Assembly (NCBI RefSeq): GCF_014946725.1
Contig: NZ_JACFXY010000005.1
Span: 239,504-303,503 of the forward strand
Direction of reading: 5' to 3'
DNA: 64,000 bases
Source: Mixta mediterraneensis
Lineage (GTDB): Bacteria > Pseudomonadota > Gammaproteobacteria > Enterobacterales > Enterobacteriaceae
The position numbers and the translations under genes are program-made. Below are positions 30,943 to 41,459 of the stretch, in pieces. The notes beneath the pieces were generated by a model. The model saw only the letters and a list, made by a program, of their open reading frames with translations, had not been told where the DNA came from and did no database searches. Position 1 is the first letter of the stretch. Each line of letters opens with the position of its first letter.

Positions 30943-32700
30943 ATGAAAATTCCTTACATTCCTGAAGATGCGCCGTTTAATGGTGATCAGAAATATTGGC
31001 TGGCGGGATTTCTCGCCGGTCTCCACTCCCGTCTGTTAGTGTTAGAAGACAAGCAGCAGGTCGCGGCCGGTACTGGCACAGCCGCCACAACCCAGCTGCA
31101 TATTCTGTACGGTTCCCAAACCGGCAACGCAGAAGCGCTGGCACAAACTGCGGCTAAATCAGCCCGTGCTAAAGGGCTGGTGCCGGTCGTTCAGGCGCTG
31201 GGTGAAGTCGATCTGGAAGTGTTCGCCACAATGCGCCATGTGCTGATCGTCACCTCGACCTATGGTGAAGGTGAGATGCCAGACAACGCGCAGCTGTTCT
31301 GGAATGCTATCTCTGCCAGCACCGCGCCACGTCTGGAAGAGATGCACTTCGCCGTGTTAGCCATTGGTGATACCGGCTACGATGGGTTTTGCCAGGCCGG
31401 TAAATTTATTGATATGCGTCTGGAGCAGCTGGGTGCGAAGCGTGTGGTTGAGCGTATTGATTGCGACATCGATTATGAAGAGCCCTCTAGCGAATGGCTG
31501 AATAACTCAATGCCGCAGTTTGCAGCAAGCGCTGGTAGCAGCGGCACCGTGCTGGAAAGCGCACCAGAAGCCCCGGTAATCCCCGGCAGCAATAAATCCA
31601 ATCCTTATGCTGCCGCGCTGGTGACCAATAAGCGCCTGTCGGGTGAGCAGTCCGCGAAAGACATTCGTCACTTTGAATTTGATTTGACCGATAGCGGCCT
31701 CAAATACGAAGCGGGCGATGCGCTGGGCATTATTCCTGTCAACGATCCTTCGCTGGTTAGCCTGCTGCTGACGCAGTTAAATGCGGATTATCAGACACCG
31801 GTTCCAGGTTTCGACAGAAATTTGGGCGATCTGCTGACCTATCAGTTTGAAATTTCAGAACCGTCACGCAAGCTGATTGAGTGGGTAGGTCAAAACACCA
31901 CTAATCAGGAATTGCGTCACGTTTTACAGCATGACGATAAAGATGCACTGAGCGTTTGGTTGTGGGGCAAGGACACGCTGGATCTTCTGCAACTTGAGCT
32001 GACGCGTTCGCTGTCGGTGCCTGAGTTTGTTGCTCTGCTGCGTCCATTGCAGCATCGCGCTTACTCCATCTCTTCCAGCTCGAAAGCACATCCAAATCAG
32101 GTGCATTTGACGATAGCCTCTGTGCGTTATCACAGCGGTGGGCGTAACCGCAGCGGTGTCTGTTCGACCTATCTGGCCGAACGTGTGCGTCGCGGTGAAA
32201 AGCCGGCCATCTTCATTTCGCCTAATAAAGCCTTCCGCGTGCCGCAAAATGCAGATGCGCCGCTGATCATGGTTGGACCGGGTACGGGTATCGCGCCATT
32301 CCGTGCTTTCCTGCAAGAGCGCCAGGTAACAGGTGCGGCGGGTAAAAACTGGTTATTCTTCGGCGATCAGCACCAGGAGCACGACTTTGTTTACCGTGAA
32401 GAGCTGACTGAATGGCAGCAAAGCGGCCTGCTGACCCGCCTTGATCTGGCATTTTCACGCGATCAGGATAAGAAAATCTACGTGCAGAGCCGCATGCTGG
32501 AGCAAGGTGCAGAACTCTATGCCTGGCTGCAGGAAGGGGCATATTTTTATGTATGTGGCGATGCGTCACGTATGGCGAAGGACGTCGATAATGCGTTGTA
32601 TGAAGTGGTTCGTCAGTATGGCGGCCTTTCAAGCGAGCGCGCTGCGGATTACATCGATCAGCTGAAAAAAGAGAAGCGCTACCTGCGTGACGTTTATTAA
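30943..32700 (+). CDS. CysJ-type diflavin reductase (flavodoxin-FAD-NADPH)
   Basis: 585 residues resembling the flavoprotein subunit of sulfite reductase and the P450-reductase family. A short N-terminal segment (IPYIPEDAPFNGDQKYWLAGFL) precedes a flavodoxin domain (LYGSQTGNAEALA at about 55-67, STYGEGEMPDNAQ). The FAD domain follows (RAYSISSSSKAHPNQVH, then GVCSTYLAERV), and then the NADPH domain (MVGPGTGIAPFRAFLQE). The protein ends KRYLRDVY like CysJ. No cysI or cysH is nearby. It follows the gltB-like gene by 177 bases on the same strand and ends at a strong terminator, so the two probably form one unit, with this protein as the electron donor. That role is inferred. Confidence 0.87.
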   Translation: MKIPYIPEDAPFNGDQKYWLAGFLAGLHSRLLVLEDKQQVAAGTGTAATTQLHILYGSQTGNAEALAQTAAKSARAKGLVPVVQALGEVDLEVFATMRHVLIVTSTYGEGEMPDNAQLFWNAISASTAPRLEEMHFAVLAIGDTGYDGFCQAGKFIDMRLEQLGAKRVVERIDCDIDYEEPSSEWLNNSMPQFAASAGSSGTVLESAPEAPVIPGSNKSNPYAAALVTNKRLSGEQSAKDIRHFEFDLTDSGLKYEAGDALGIIPVNDPSLVSLLLTQLNADYQTPVPGFDRNLGDLLTYQFEISEPSRKLIEWVGQNTTNQELRHVLQHDDKDALSVWLWGKDTLDLLQLELTRSLSVPEFVALLRPLQHRAYSISSSSKAHPNQVHLTIASVRYHSGGRNRSGVCSTYLAERVRRGEKPAIFISPNKAFRVPQNADAPLIMVGPGTGIAPFRAFLQERQVTGAAGKNWLFFGDQHQEHDFVYREELTEWQQSGLLTRLDLAFSRDQDKKIYVQSRMLEQGAELYAWLQEGAYFYVCGDASRMAKDVDNALYEVVRQYGGLSSERAADYIDQLKKEKRYLRDVY

Positions 32701-32724
32701 TCGCTAGCGCTGTTAATCAGTACA

Positions 32725-32758
32725 AAAATCCGGGTAACGCGAGTTCCCGGATTTTTTG
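32725..32758 (+). terminator. Terminator after the diflavin reductase gene
   Basis: A 10-bp stem (32725-32734 with 32746-32755), 11-base loop and T run. Confidence 0.85.
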
Positions 32759-32790
32759 TTGTAATGCATTTCATTCACAACAGGCACAAA

Positions 32791-32819
32791 AAAATGCCCA
32801 TCAATAATTGATAGGCATT
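32791..32819 (-). terminator. sspB terminator
   Basis: A 12-bp stem with one mismatch (32793-32804 with 32808-32819) and 3-base loop, followed on the minus strand by a run of T residues. It lies 18 bases past the sspB stop. Confidence 0.8.
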
Positions 32820-32836
32820 CCATGTTATTTTTTAGC

Positions 32837-33322
32837 TTATTTCACTACCCGCAGTGAAGGTCGCCCACCACGCGGCGGTGGATCATCATCAGGCGGCGTT
32901 TCATCATCGCTGGCATCGTCAGGACGATCGCCATCAATAACGGACATGACAGTCTCTTCCTGTTCTGCTGAATCTTTCTGGCTGGAAAGTTCATAAGCAG
33001 GTTCAGGTTCGAACATGGTGCCAGCGCCGTTTTCACGCGCATAAATTGCCAGAATCGCTGCCATCGGCACGTTTACCTGACGCGTAACGCCACCAAAACG
33101 TGCGTTGAATGACACCTGATCGTTGGATAAATTCAGATTGCCGACCGCGCGTGGCGCGATGTTGAGAACAATCTGTCCATCTCGCGCGTACTCAAGCGGT
33201 ACCTGAACGCCAGGCAAATTAATATCAACCACCAAATGCGGCGTTAACTGATTGTCGAGCAACCAGTCATAGAAAGCGCGTAGCAAATAGGGACGACGAG
33301 CAGTGAGTTGCGACATTTCCAT
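32837..33322 (-). CDS. sspB: SspB, ClpXP adaptor
   Basis: Delivers ssrA-tagged proteins to ClpXP. 161 residues: the conserved SspB fold (RRPYLLRAFYDWLLDNQLTP, ARDGQIVLNIAPRAVGNL, FGGVTRQVNVP) then an acidic, Pro-rich linker and the ClpX-binding tail RGGRPSLRVVK. The start could be 33322 (MEMSQL) or the ATG two codons later. Three bases separate it from the sspA stop. Confidence 0.96.
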   Translation of the reverse strand: MEMSQLTARRPYLLRAFYDWLLDNQLTPHLVVDINLPGVQVPLEYARDGQIVLNIAPRAVGNLNLSNDQVSFNARFGGVTRQVNVPMAAILAIYARENGAGTMFEPEPAYELSSQKDSAEQEETVMSVIDGDRPDDASDDETPPDDDPPPRGGRPSLRVVK

Positions 33323-33325
33323 ACG

Positions 33326-33967
33326 TTAGCCCCGGGCGTGCAGGCGCATTTCACGTTCGGCTTCGGTCAGTGAAGCAAGGAATGAGTCACGCTCAAATAC
33401 GCGATTCATATAGCCTTTCAGCTCTTTCGAACCTGAACCAATCAGATCAATACCCATTGATGGTAAACGCCACAGCAGCGGAGCCAAATAGCAGTCAACC
33501 AGGCTAAATTCTTCACTCATAAAGAAGGGGGTACGCCCAAACAAGGGTGCAATCGCCAGCAGCTCTTCACGCAACTGCTTGCGTGCTGCTTCAGCTTCCT
33601 GACCCGTGCTGTTCTCAACCTTTCTCATCAGGCTGTACCAGTCCTGCTCAATGCGGTGCATCATCAGGCGGCTTTCACCACGCGCAACCGGGTAAACCGG
33701 CATTAACGGCGGATGCGGAAAACGCTCATCCAGATATTCCATGATGATACGCGATTCATAAAGCGTCAGCTCACGATCTACCAGCGTCGGCACTGTGCGA
33801 TACGGGTTGAGGTCAATCAGATCCTGCGGCAGGTTATCCATTTCGACCTGCTCGATCTCTACGCTGACACCCTTTTCCGCCAGGACAATACGCACCTGGT
33901 GGCTGAAAATGTCAGTAGGACCAGAAAACAGCGTCATTACCGAACGTTTGTTGGCAGCGACAGCCAT
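33326..33967 (-). CDS. sspA: SspA, stringent starvation protein A
   Basis: GST-fold RNA-polymerase-associated protein that acts in starvation and acid tolerance. The ATG at 33967 (MAVAANKRSVMTLFSG) gives 213 residues, near the E. coli 212; four codons of open frame upstream are rejected. Conserved stretches include RTVPTLVDRELTLYESRIIMEYLDERFPHPP and ERDSFLASLTEAEREMR (each quoted in part). Operon sspA-sspB downstream of rplM-rpsI, as in E. coli. Confidence 0.96.
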   Translation of the reverse strand: MAVAANKRSVMTLFSGPTDIFSHQVRIVLAEKGVSVEIEQVEMDNLPQDLIDLNPYRTVPTLVDRELTLYESRIIMEYLDERFPHPPLMPVYPVARGESRLMMHRIEQDWYSLMRKVENSTGQEAEAARKQLREELLAIAPLFGRTPFFMSEEFSLVDCYLAPLLWRLPSMGIDLIGSGSKELKGYMNRVFERDSFLASLTEAEREMRLHARG

Positions 33968-34239
33968 GAAAACCTCCAAGTTTGTTCACAAAAAGTTACT
34001 GCGAATAGCCAACCACTCGGCGACTCACCTGCTTATAGAACTCGCACGCAGCCCGCGTTAGCTGCGTCGTACTGACGTCCCAACAGCGGGGAAGCGCATA
34101 ACGCGCCGGCTCAACGGGCGCAAAGTGACACAGAGTTTACCAGATTTTAAGCAGCTTGTGGGCGAGGATTGAATTTTTGCGGGCATTTTGCGAGCGATGT
34201 TGACGTTTTAACGTGAGTTTATGTAAAACGCTCAAAAGT

Positions 34240-34265
34240 AAAAAACCCGCCGAAGCGGGTTTTTT
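34240..34265 (-). terminator. rplM-rpsI terminator
   Basis: An 11-bp stem (34240-34250 with 34255-34265) around a CGAA loop, with T runs on both strands, 32 bases past the rpsI stop. Confidence 0.85.
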
Positions 34266-34296
34266 GTGCCAACTGACACTGCCGAAGCAGCAACAA

Positions 34297-35181
<885 letters not shown>

Positions 35182-35368
35182 TTAAGTAAACGATTGAGGC
35201 TCACACGACCATTTTGACCAGCAAGCCACCCCTTCGGATAGAGTTACTGGAACACAAAGGATTCGGGAAAAAATCCGTTTGCTGTAACGTGGGGTCGCAA
35301 GATTATAGAGAAGTCGATGACAAAAATCGAACCCTATTTCAGCATTTATCCACTTTATTGTTTATTGC

Positions 35369-36496
35369 TTAAGGCAGATGCGGCAAACGCAGATACTCCT
35401 CACTTTGCATTTCCTGCAGGCGCGACAGACAGCGCTGATATTCAAACTTCAGACGCGTTCCCTGATAAATTTCAAATAATGACGTTTCCGCTGCCACAAC
35501 CAGTTTGACGTGGCGCTCATAAAACTCATCAACCAGCGCGAGAAAACGACGCGCCTGATCTTCGGTTTTATAAATCATCACCGGCACGTTATACAGCAAT
35601 ACGCTGTGGAAACGGCGCGACAGCTCAATATAGTCATGTTGACTACGGCCTTCGCCACACAACGTAAGGAAGTCGATCGCCAGCACGCCTTCGCTGACGC
35701 CAAGTGTCGTCATAGTGCGATGATTAATTTCCAGCACGGGTGCGTCTTTTCGCTGGCTACCCGAAAGACCCTGAAACATATATTCCATAGCCGCATACGT
35801 TTCTTCATTGAGCGGAAACTTCCACAGATGCGCAGAGGTTAACGTACGCAGACGGTAATCGATGCCCGCGTCCACGTTCATTACGTCGCAATGCTTTTTT
35901 ATCTGTTCAATCGCGGGCAGAAAACGGGCGCGCTGCAGGCCGTTTCGATACAGCTCGTCTGGTGGAATATTTGATGTGGCAACCAGCGCAATGCCCCGTT
36001 CGAACAGCGCTTCCATTAACGTGCCAAGCAGCATGGCATCGGTAATATCCGAAACGAAAAATTCATCAAAGCAAAGAACATCGGTTTCCGCTTTGAAGCG
36101 ATCGGCAATGATTAACAGTGGATCGCTTTGTCCTTGCAGCATCGTTAACTCTTCGTGTACCCGCAGCATAAATCGATGAAAATGCAAACGAAGTTTACGG
36201 TTGCCAGGAATAGACTGAAAAAACAGATCCATGACCCAGGTTTTACCGCGGCCCACACCGCCCCACATATACAGCCCGCGCACAGGCGGCTGTGCTTCAC
36301 TTTTCTCTTTGCCCAGCAGCTTTGACAGACGGCCAAACAGGCCCTGAGCGGTTGGCGCTGAGGTTTGCTGACGCGCCACCAGCCCTTGTTGGAGCATGTC
36401 TAATCGCGTGATCGCTTCGCGTTGTACGTCATCGGGCTTAAAATCGCCTTGCGATAGCGCCTGCTCATAACGTGCAAGCGGAGATGAAGTTTGCAT
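35369..36496 (-). CDS. zapE: ZapE, division-associated ATPase
   Basis: AFG1-like ATPase that acts at the Z ring under stress. The ATG at 36496 (MQTSSPLARYEQAL) gives 375 residues, the E. coli length; a start 36 bases upstream is rejected. Walker A MWGGVGRGKTWVMD, Walker B CFDEFFVSDITDAM, sensor LVATSNIPPDELYRNGLQ, and the C-terminus RCLSRLQEMQSEEYL. Divergent from zapG. Confidence 0.95.
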   Translation of the reverse strand: MQTSSPLARYEQALSQGDFKPDDVQREAITRLDMLQQGLVARQQTSAPTAQGLFGRLSKLLGKEKSEAQPPVRGLYMWGGVGRGKTWVMDLFFQSIPGNRKLRLHFHRFMLRVHEELTMLQGQSDPLLIIADRFKAETDVLCFDEFFVSDITDAMLLGTLMEALFERGIALVATSNIPPDELYRNGLQRARFLPAIEQIKKHCDVMNVDAGIDYRLRTLTSAHLWKFPLNEETYAAMEYMFQGLSGSQRKDAPVLEINHRTMTTLGVSEGVLAIDFLTLCGEGRSQHDYIELSRRFHSVLLYNVPVMIYKTEDQARRFLALVDEFYERHVKLVVAAETSLFEIYQGTRLKFEYQRCLSRLQEMQSEEYLRLPHLP

Positions 36497-36674
36497 TGTT
36501 CTCTCACAGTCCCTGAAATTTGTCTTATTCACACAGCAGTTGTCGAAAAAAAGGCCGCTCTACACTAAGCCATGCCGCTCCAGAGTTCCACATCCATAAG
36601 ATTAACGGGTATAGTGGCTACTATTGAAAAGGTGCACTGCCCTACGGAACAACGGAAATTACACGGGAGTCATT

Positions 36675-37079
36675 ATGACCTGGGAATACGGGCTAATTGG
36701 TTTAGTTGTAGGTATTATTGTCGGCGCGGTTGTAATGCGTTTTGGCAACAAGAAGTTGCGTGAGCAACAGAGCATGCAATATGAGCTTCAAAAGACAAAA
36801 GCAGAACTGGCGGATTACCGCGAAGAGCTGACCAATCACTTTGCCCAGAGTGCTGAGCTGCTGGATAACATGGCGCGTGATTACCGTCAGCTATATCAGC
36901 ACATGGCTAAAGGCTCAAACGACTTGCTGCCCAATCTGCCGGGCGAGAAAAACCCGTTTGCTTATCAGCTGACCGAAGCGGAAGCCGATAACGATCAAGC
37001 GCCGGTCCAGATACCGCGTGATTATTCGGAAGATGGCGCGTCCGGTTTATTACGGAGTGACCGCGCAGCACGCGATTAA
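36675..37079 (+). CDS. zapG: ZapG (YhcB), envelope/division membrane protein
   Basis: 134-residue inner-membrane protein of the DUF1043 family linked to coordination of envelope growth and division. The ATG at 36675 starts MTWEYGLIGLVVGIIVGAVV with one membrane helix; a coiled-coil segment follows (about 30-90; SMQYELQKTKAELADYREEL) and a conserved C-terminus DQAPVQIPRDYSEDGASGLL. The upstream in-frame ATG is rejected. Confidence 0.94.
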   Translation: MTWEYGLIGLVVGIIVGAVVMRFGNKKLREQQSMQYELQKTKAELADYREELTNHFAQSAELLDNMARDYRQLYQHMAKGSNDLLPNLPGEKNPFAYQLTEAEADNDQAPVQIPRDYSEDGASGLLRSDRAARD

Positions 37080-37189
37080 TCTTTTTGGGGCGCAGCAAGC
37101 CTGCGTCCTTTGTTTCTGCGAACCCTGGCCTCAAACGACTGTCACACTCTTTTATTCCTCCCACTTTTTGCAGCGAGAGCGTTGTAGCA

Positions 37190-38563
37190 ATGAAAAAACA
37201 AGCACGACTGTTTAGCGCATTAGCCTTGAGTATTGGGATAAGCCTTGCCGCCGCACCAGGTGCGATGGCGACGCTGCCAGCACAAATTCAGGGTCAGCCG
37301 CTTCCAAGCCTGGCGCCGATGCTGGAGAAAGTGCTGCCCGCTGTGGTGAGCGTTCACGTTGAAGGCACCCAGACTGACGCCCAGGGCCAGGATATTCCTG
37401 AGCCGTTAAAACGTTTCTTTGGCCAAATGCCGGGTAACAATAATCAACCTCAGCTCTTTGAAGGGTTAGGGTCTGGCGTCATTATTGATGCGGCCAAAGG
37501 CTACGTATTGACCAATAATCACGTGGTAAATGGCGCCGACAAGATTAACGTCCAGCTCGGTGATGGCAGCGAATATGACGCTAAACTGATTGGTCATGAT
37601 GAGCAAACTGACATTGCGCTAATACAAATCGAAGGCGCGAAAAACCTGACCCAGATAAAAATGGCTGATTCAGATCAGCTGAAAGTGGGTGATTTCGCCA
37701 TCGCCATCGGCAATCCATTTGGTTTAGGCCAGACGGCAACCTCAGGCATTATTTCTGCGCTGGGCCGCAGCGGTCTGAATCTTGAAGGTTTGGAAAACTT
37801 TATCCAGACAGATGCTGCAATTAACCGCGGCAATTCAGGCGGCGCGCTGGTAAATCTGAACGGCGAACTTATCGGCATTAATACCGCCATTCTGGCCTCA
37901 AGCGGCGGCAACATCGGTATCGGTTTTGCTATTCCAGCCAATATGGCAATGAATCTGGCGCAGCAGCTGATCAAATATGGCGAAGTAAAGCGCGGCCAGT
38001 TAGGCATTAAAGGCACGGAAATGACCGCCGATATGGCGAAAGCCTTTAAGGTTGATGCGCAACGTGGTGCCTTCGTTTCAGAAGTTCTGCCCCAATCAGC
38101 GGCGCAAAAAGCGGGAATTAAATCCGGCGATATTATTACTTCGGTAAATGACAAGCCCATTACCAGCTTTGCCGAGTTGCGCGTCAAAATTGGCACCACT
38201 GCGCCGGGTGAACACGTAAAACTGGGTCTGCTGCGTGAAGGTAAGCCCTTAACGGTGAACGTCACGCTGGAGCAAAGTGCACAAACAACCGCCAGCGCCC
38301 AGTTGATGTCTCCGGCCTTGCAGGGAGCCACGCTAAGCGATGGGCAAACGAAGACCGGTGATAAAGGCGTGCAGGTCGATACCATCGAAAAAGGCACGCC
38401 AGCCGAACAGGTTGGCTTGCAGAAAGATGATGTGATCGTTGGCGTCAACCGCAACCGCATTCAGTCCCTTGCAGAAATGCGTAAAGTATTGGCAGGTAAA
38501 CCGCCAGTACTGGCCCTGAATGTGGTGCGTGGTGACGAAAGTATTTATCTGCTACTGAGATAA
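37190..38563 (+). CDS. degQ: DegQ, periplasmic serine endoprotease
   Basis: HtrA-family protease/chaperone of the periplasm. The ATG at 37190 gives 457 residues (E. coli 455), with a signal peptide (KKQARLFSALALSIGISLAA, cleaved near GAMA). The catalytic triad is visible as His in TNNHVVNGADK, Asp in QTDIALIQIEG and Ser in NRGNSGGALVNL. Two PDZ domains follow (about 265-355 and 370-457). The in-frame ATG at 37085 is rejected since it would lie ahead of the signal peptide. Confidence 0.96.
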   Translation: MKKQARLFSALALSIGISLAAAPGAMATLPAQIQGQPLPSLAPMLEKVLPAVVSVHVEGTQTDAQGQDIPEPLKRFFGQMPGNNNQPQLFEGLGSGVIIDAAKGYVLTNNHVVNGADKINVQLGDGSEYDAKLIGHDEQTDIALIQIEGAKNLTQIKMADSDQLKVGDFAIAIGNPFGLGQTATSGIISALGRSGLNLEGLENFIQTDAAINRGNSGGALVNLNGELIGINTAILASSGGNIGIGFAIPANMAMNLAQQLIKYGEVKRGQLGIKGTEMTADMAKAFKVDAQRGAFVSEVLPQSAAQKAGIKSGDIITSVNDKPITSFAELRVKIGTTAPGEHVKLGLLREGKPLTVNVTLEQSAQTTASAQLMSPALQGATLSDGQTKTGDKGVQVDTIEKGTPAEQVGLQKDDVIVGVNRNRIQSLAEMRKVLAGKPPVLALNVVRGDESIYLLLR

Positions 38564-38575
38564 ACCGCCTGTTAC

Positions 38576-38603
38576 GACGGACACAAGCGCGTGTGTGTCC
38601 GTC
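38576..38603. other. Hairpin between degQ and degS
   Basis: A 9-bp stem (38576-38584 with 38595-38603) with a 10-base loop; no T run on the + strand. It could slow transcription or stabilise the degQ 3' end. Confidence 0.5.
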
Positions 38604-38652
38604 GCTCTCATGTTATTCTCACCAGCGATCTTCTCTGGCGTGATTTAACACC

Positions 38653-39714
38653 ATGTTTCTTAAACTTTTGCGTTCAGTGGTGTTGGGCCTGATTGTTGCG
38701 GGTATTTTACTTGCAGCCTTGCCTGCACTGCGTATGGGCAGCGACGCCCTGCATATTCAGGCTGACAGTAATAACGAATCCCCCTTTAGCTTTAATCAAG
38801 GGGTGCGTCGTGCCGTGCCTGCGGTTGTCAACGTTTACAACCGCAGCGCCCACGGCAACAACAATCGTGGCATCACCACGCTGGGTTCTGGCGTGATCAT
38901 GAATGCAAAAGGTTACATCCTTACTAATAAGCACGTTATTAATAACGCCGATCAAATTATCGTCGCGTTACAGGATGGCCGCTTCTTCGAAGCCACATTG
39001 ATTGGCTCCGATGCCATGACCGATTTGGCAGTGTTAAAAATTACTGCGTCAAGTCTGCCCGTCATCCCTATCAACCCGAAACGCATTGCCCATATCGGTG
39101 ACGTAGTGATGGCGATTGGTAACCCTTACAATCTTGGTCAAACCGTGACGCAAGGCATTATCAGTGCAACGGGCCGTGTAGGGTTAAGTTCCTCCGGCCG
39201 CCAGAATTTTCTGCAAACCGATGCTTCAATTAACCAGGGTAACTCCGGCGGTGCGCTAATTAATTCGCTGGGCGAACTGATGGGCATCAATACGTTAACG
39301 TTTGATAAGAGTAATGACGGTGAAACCCCAGAGGGGATTGGCTTTGCTATCCCCACCGCGCTGGCGACAAAAATCATGGACAAGCTGATCCGCGATGGTC
39401 GCGTCATTCGTGGTTATATCGGGATTACAGGTCGTGAATTGCCGCCATTACATGGACAAGGCAGCAACCTTGATCGCGTGCAAGGCATTATTGTCAGCGT
39501 GGTGACGCCAAATGGCCCGGCCGATAAAGCCGGTATTCAGGCCAATGACGTATTACTGAACGTCAATGGCAAACCGGCGGTTTCAGCGCAGGAAACGATG
39601 GATCAGGTAGCAGAAATTCGCCCTGGATCGATGATTAATGTGCAGGTTTTACGTAACGATAAAAAACTTACGCTGCCGGTAATGATTCAGGAGTTTCCAG
39701 ACAGCAGTAGATAG
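38653..39714 (+). CDS. degS: DegS, SigmaE-pathway site-1 protease
   Basis: Inner-membrane HtrA protease that cleaves RseA on sensing unfolded outer-membrane proteins. 353 residues (E. coli 355): one N-terminal anchor (LLRSVVLGLIVAGILLAALP), catalytic His in TNKHVINNADQ, Asp in MTDLAVLKI and Ser in NQGNSGGALINS, one PDZ domain (about 250-353). In E. coli mdh and argR come next; here the next gene is epmA. Confidence 0.96.
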   Translation: MFLKLLRSVVLGLIVAGILLAALPALRMGSDALHIQADSNNESPFSFNQGVRRAVPAVVNVYNRSAHGNNNRGITTLGSGVIMNAKGYILTNKHVINNADQIIVALQDGRFFEATLIGSDAMTDLAVLKITASSLPVIPINPKRIAHIGDVVMAIGNPYNLGQTVTQGIISATGRVGLSSSGRQNFLQTDASINQGNSGGALINSLGELMGINTLTFDKSNDGETPEGIGFAIPTALATKIMDKLIRDGRVIRGYIGITGRELPPLHGQGSNLDRVQGIIVSVVTPNGPADKAGIQANDVLLNVNGKPAVSAQETMDQVAEIRPGSMINVQVLRNDKKLTLPVMIQEFPDSSR

Positions 39715-39866
39715 TGCGGTAAAAAACGCGTTGAATCAGCCAGTTCGCTAATCATAGTGCGGTCGATCGTAAAGGAACCTGATCTCCTGGATATCGACCT
39801 CGCCATAGCCGGACGCCTTACCCTTCAGTGAGCGATTTCTTTTCGTCCCGCGCAGAGATGCCGCAG

Positions 39867-40844
39867 TTAACAGCGTTCCACCGGAAAAGCGATAACTTCA
39901 CTTAACGATTCCGCTTTCAGTGCCAGCATAATCAAGCGATCCACGCCCAGCGCCACACCCGAACACGCCGGCATCCCATGCGCCAGCGCGTCCAGTAAAT
40001 AAGTATCAACCGGATGCTGTGGCAAGCCACGGGCAGCACGGCGGCGATTATCCTGCTCAAAACGTTGTCGCTGCTCACGGCTGTCGGTCAATTCACGGAA
40101 ACCATTCGCCAGTTCAATGCCCTTGTAATACACCTCAAAACGCTCTGCTACGCGATGATCTTCTGTACTGATCTCCGCTAACGCCGCCTGGCTCGCCGGA
40201 AAGTGATAAACAAAGCACGGCTTCTCCTGACCAATTTTGGGTTCAACGCCCAGCATGAACAGCAGCATCAGCAGCGTATCGCGATCGTCTTCTGCACGTG
40301 CCAGCTCGCCCTCGCCCAGTTTCTCTGCAACTTCACGCAGCTGCGCTTTGTCGGCTGACAGCGGATCGATTTCAAGGTGACGAATAAAAGCCTGTTGGTA
40401 TGAAAGCGATTCGGCGCTGTCGCATTCCAGCACCTGCTGCATCAAATCATCGACTTCATTCATCAGGCGATACATATCATAGTGCGGGCGATACCACTCC
40501 AGCATAGTGAATTCAGGATTGTGATGGCGTCCGGCTTCTTCATTGCGGAAACTGCGCCCCATCTGATAAATCGGACCGCTACCTGCCGCCAGCAGGCGCT
40601 TCATATGATATTCCGGGCTGGTCATCAGCCAAAGATCGCGCCCTTGCGCAGCACCAGGCCCCACAAATCGCGTCTGGAAAGGCACCAGATGAACGTCAGT
40701 AATGGTTGCCTGACTCATGGCGGGCGTATCAACTTCTAATACGCCACGATCGGCAAAAAAACGCCGTATTTCCGCTACGATAGCGGCGCGTTTCAACAAA
40801 TTAGCAATGGGTGCGCTAGGTTGCCAGCTTGCCGTTTCGCTCAT
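39867..40844 (-). CDS. epmA: EpmA, EF-P (R)-beta-lysine ligase
   Basis: Class-II LysRS-like enzyme that attaches beta-lysine to Lys34 of EF-P. The ATG at 40844 ([20 protein letters not shown]) gives 325 residues, as in E. coli; 19 extra upstream codons are rejected. Class-II motifs: [43 protein letters not shown] (quoted in part), and [13 protein letters not shown]. It lacks the anticodon-binding domain of LysRS. efp and epmB lie within 3 kb. Confidence 0.96.
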   Translation of the reverse strand: MSETASWQPSAPIANLLKRAAIVAEIRRFFADRGVLEVDTPAMSQATITDVHLVPFQTRFVGPGAAQGRDLWLMTSPEYHMKRLLAAGSGPIYQMGRSFRNEEAGRHHNPEFTMLEWYRPHYDMYRLMNEVDDLMQQVLECDSAESLSYQQAFIRHLEIDPLSADKAQLREVAEKLGEGELARAEDDRDTLLMLLFMLGVEPKIGQEKPCFVYHFPASQAALAEISTEDHRVAERFEVYYKGIELANGFRELTDSREQRQRFEQDNRRRAARGLPQHPVDTYLLDALAHGMPACSGVALGVDRLIMLALKAESLSEVIAFPVERC

Positions 40845-41222
40845 GATGATGACTCCTGATACAGATAAGGGAGGGAAGTCTACCCGTATTGCCTGTAGCA
40901 AACAATCTCATGCCGACGCCGTCAAAAATCCGCTGATCCTCTGCTTTAAGCGGTTAAGTCACACCAAACCGCCCATGCCAGCATTAGCGATTTTTTCCGT
41001 GGCCCAATATAACCTCGCCTGATTAAATCCTTGTCATACGCCGGTATACGGCCCAAAGAGAATGATTCAGGCATTCTGCCGCCAATGCCTCAGCTTACCG
41101 GCATAAAGCAAAAACAGCTTAGCAGGCACGTCAGGTCGGTCTCCCGACAGATAAGTTAATGCAGATAACGTAGCGAAACGAAAGAAGATCCGGTACGAAA
41201 CCGTGTTTCGCACCGGTTGATA
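40845..41222. other. Gene-free stretch between epmA and ecnB
   Basis: About 380 bases with no credible coding frame; it should hold the epmA promoter. In E. coli the frdABCD, ampC, blc and gdx genes lie between epmA and the ecn genes. None is present here. Confidence 0.6.
41190..41216 (-). terminator. Possible ecnB terminator hairpin
   Basis: An 11-bp stem with one mismatch (41190-41200 with 41206-41216) around a 5-base loop, six bases past the ecnB stop; the following minus-strand sequence is only weakly T-rich. Confidence 0.45.
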
Positions 41223-41357
41223 TTACTGAGTGCTGCGCTGAATAGCCTGGCCGCCCGCCTCTACATCTTCCCCCACGCCACGCGTAGTGTTACAAGCCGA
41301 CAGCAGTGAAGAGAGCACCAGTACAGAGAAGATCGCGACAATACTTTTCTTTAACAT
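41223..41357 (-). CDS. ecnB: Entericidin B-like lipoprotein
   Basis: 44-residue small lipoprotein of the entericidin B family: [18 protein letters not shown] signal region, lipobox LLSAC, then [18 protein letters not shown]. In E. coli EcnB is a SigmaS-controlled, bacteriolytic lipoprotein paired with EcnA. The mature peptide would be about 23 residues from Cys22. It lies 102 bases after ecnA on the same strand, the E. coli order. Confidence 0.88.
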   Translation of the reverse strand: MLKKSIVAIFSVLVLSSLLSACNTTRGVGEDVEAGGQAIQRSTQ

Positions 41358-41459
41358 GGTAATTTCCTTTTTTGGTTGCAGTAAAAGTACAGCGTTTTAA
41401 GCATAGCCCGAATTCGAGGTGCTGCTGCTACCGGTACAACAAAAGGAAAGAGTGAAAAA

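Noticed and set aside
30943..32700. cysJ of a sulfite-reductase operon
   Set aside because: Similar in domains, but no cysI, cysH or cysG nearby, and the upstream gene is the GltB-like gene. Assignment as true CysJ is not supported.
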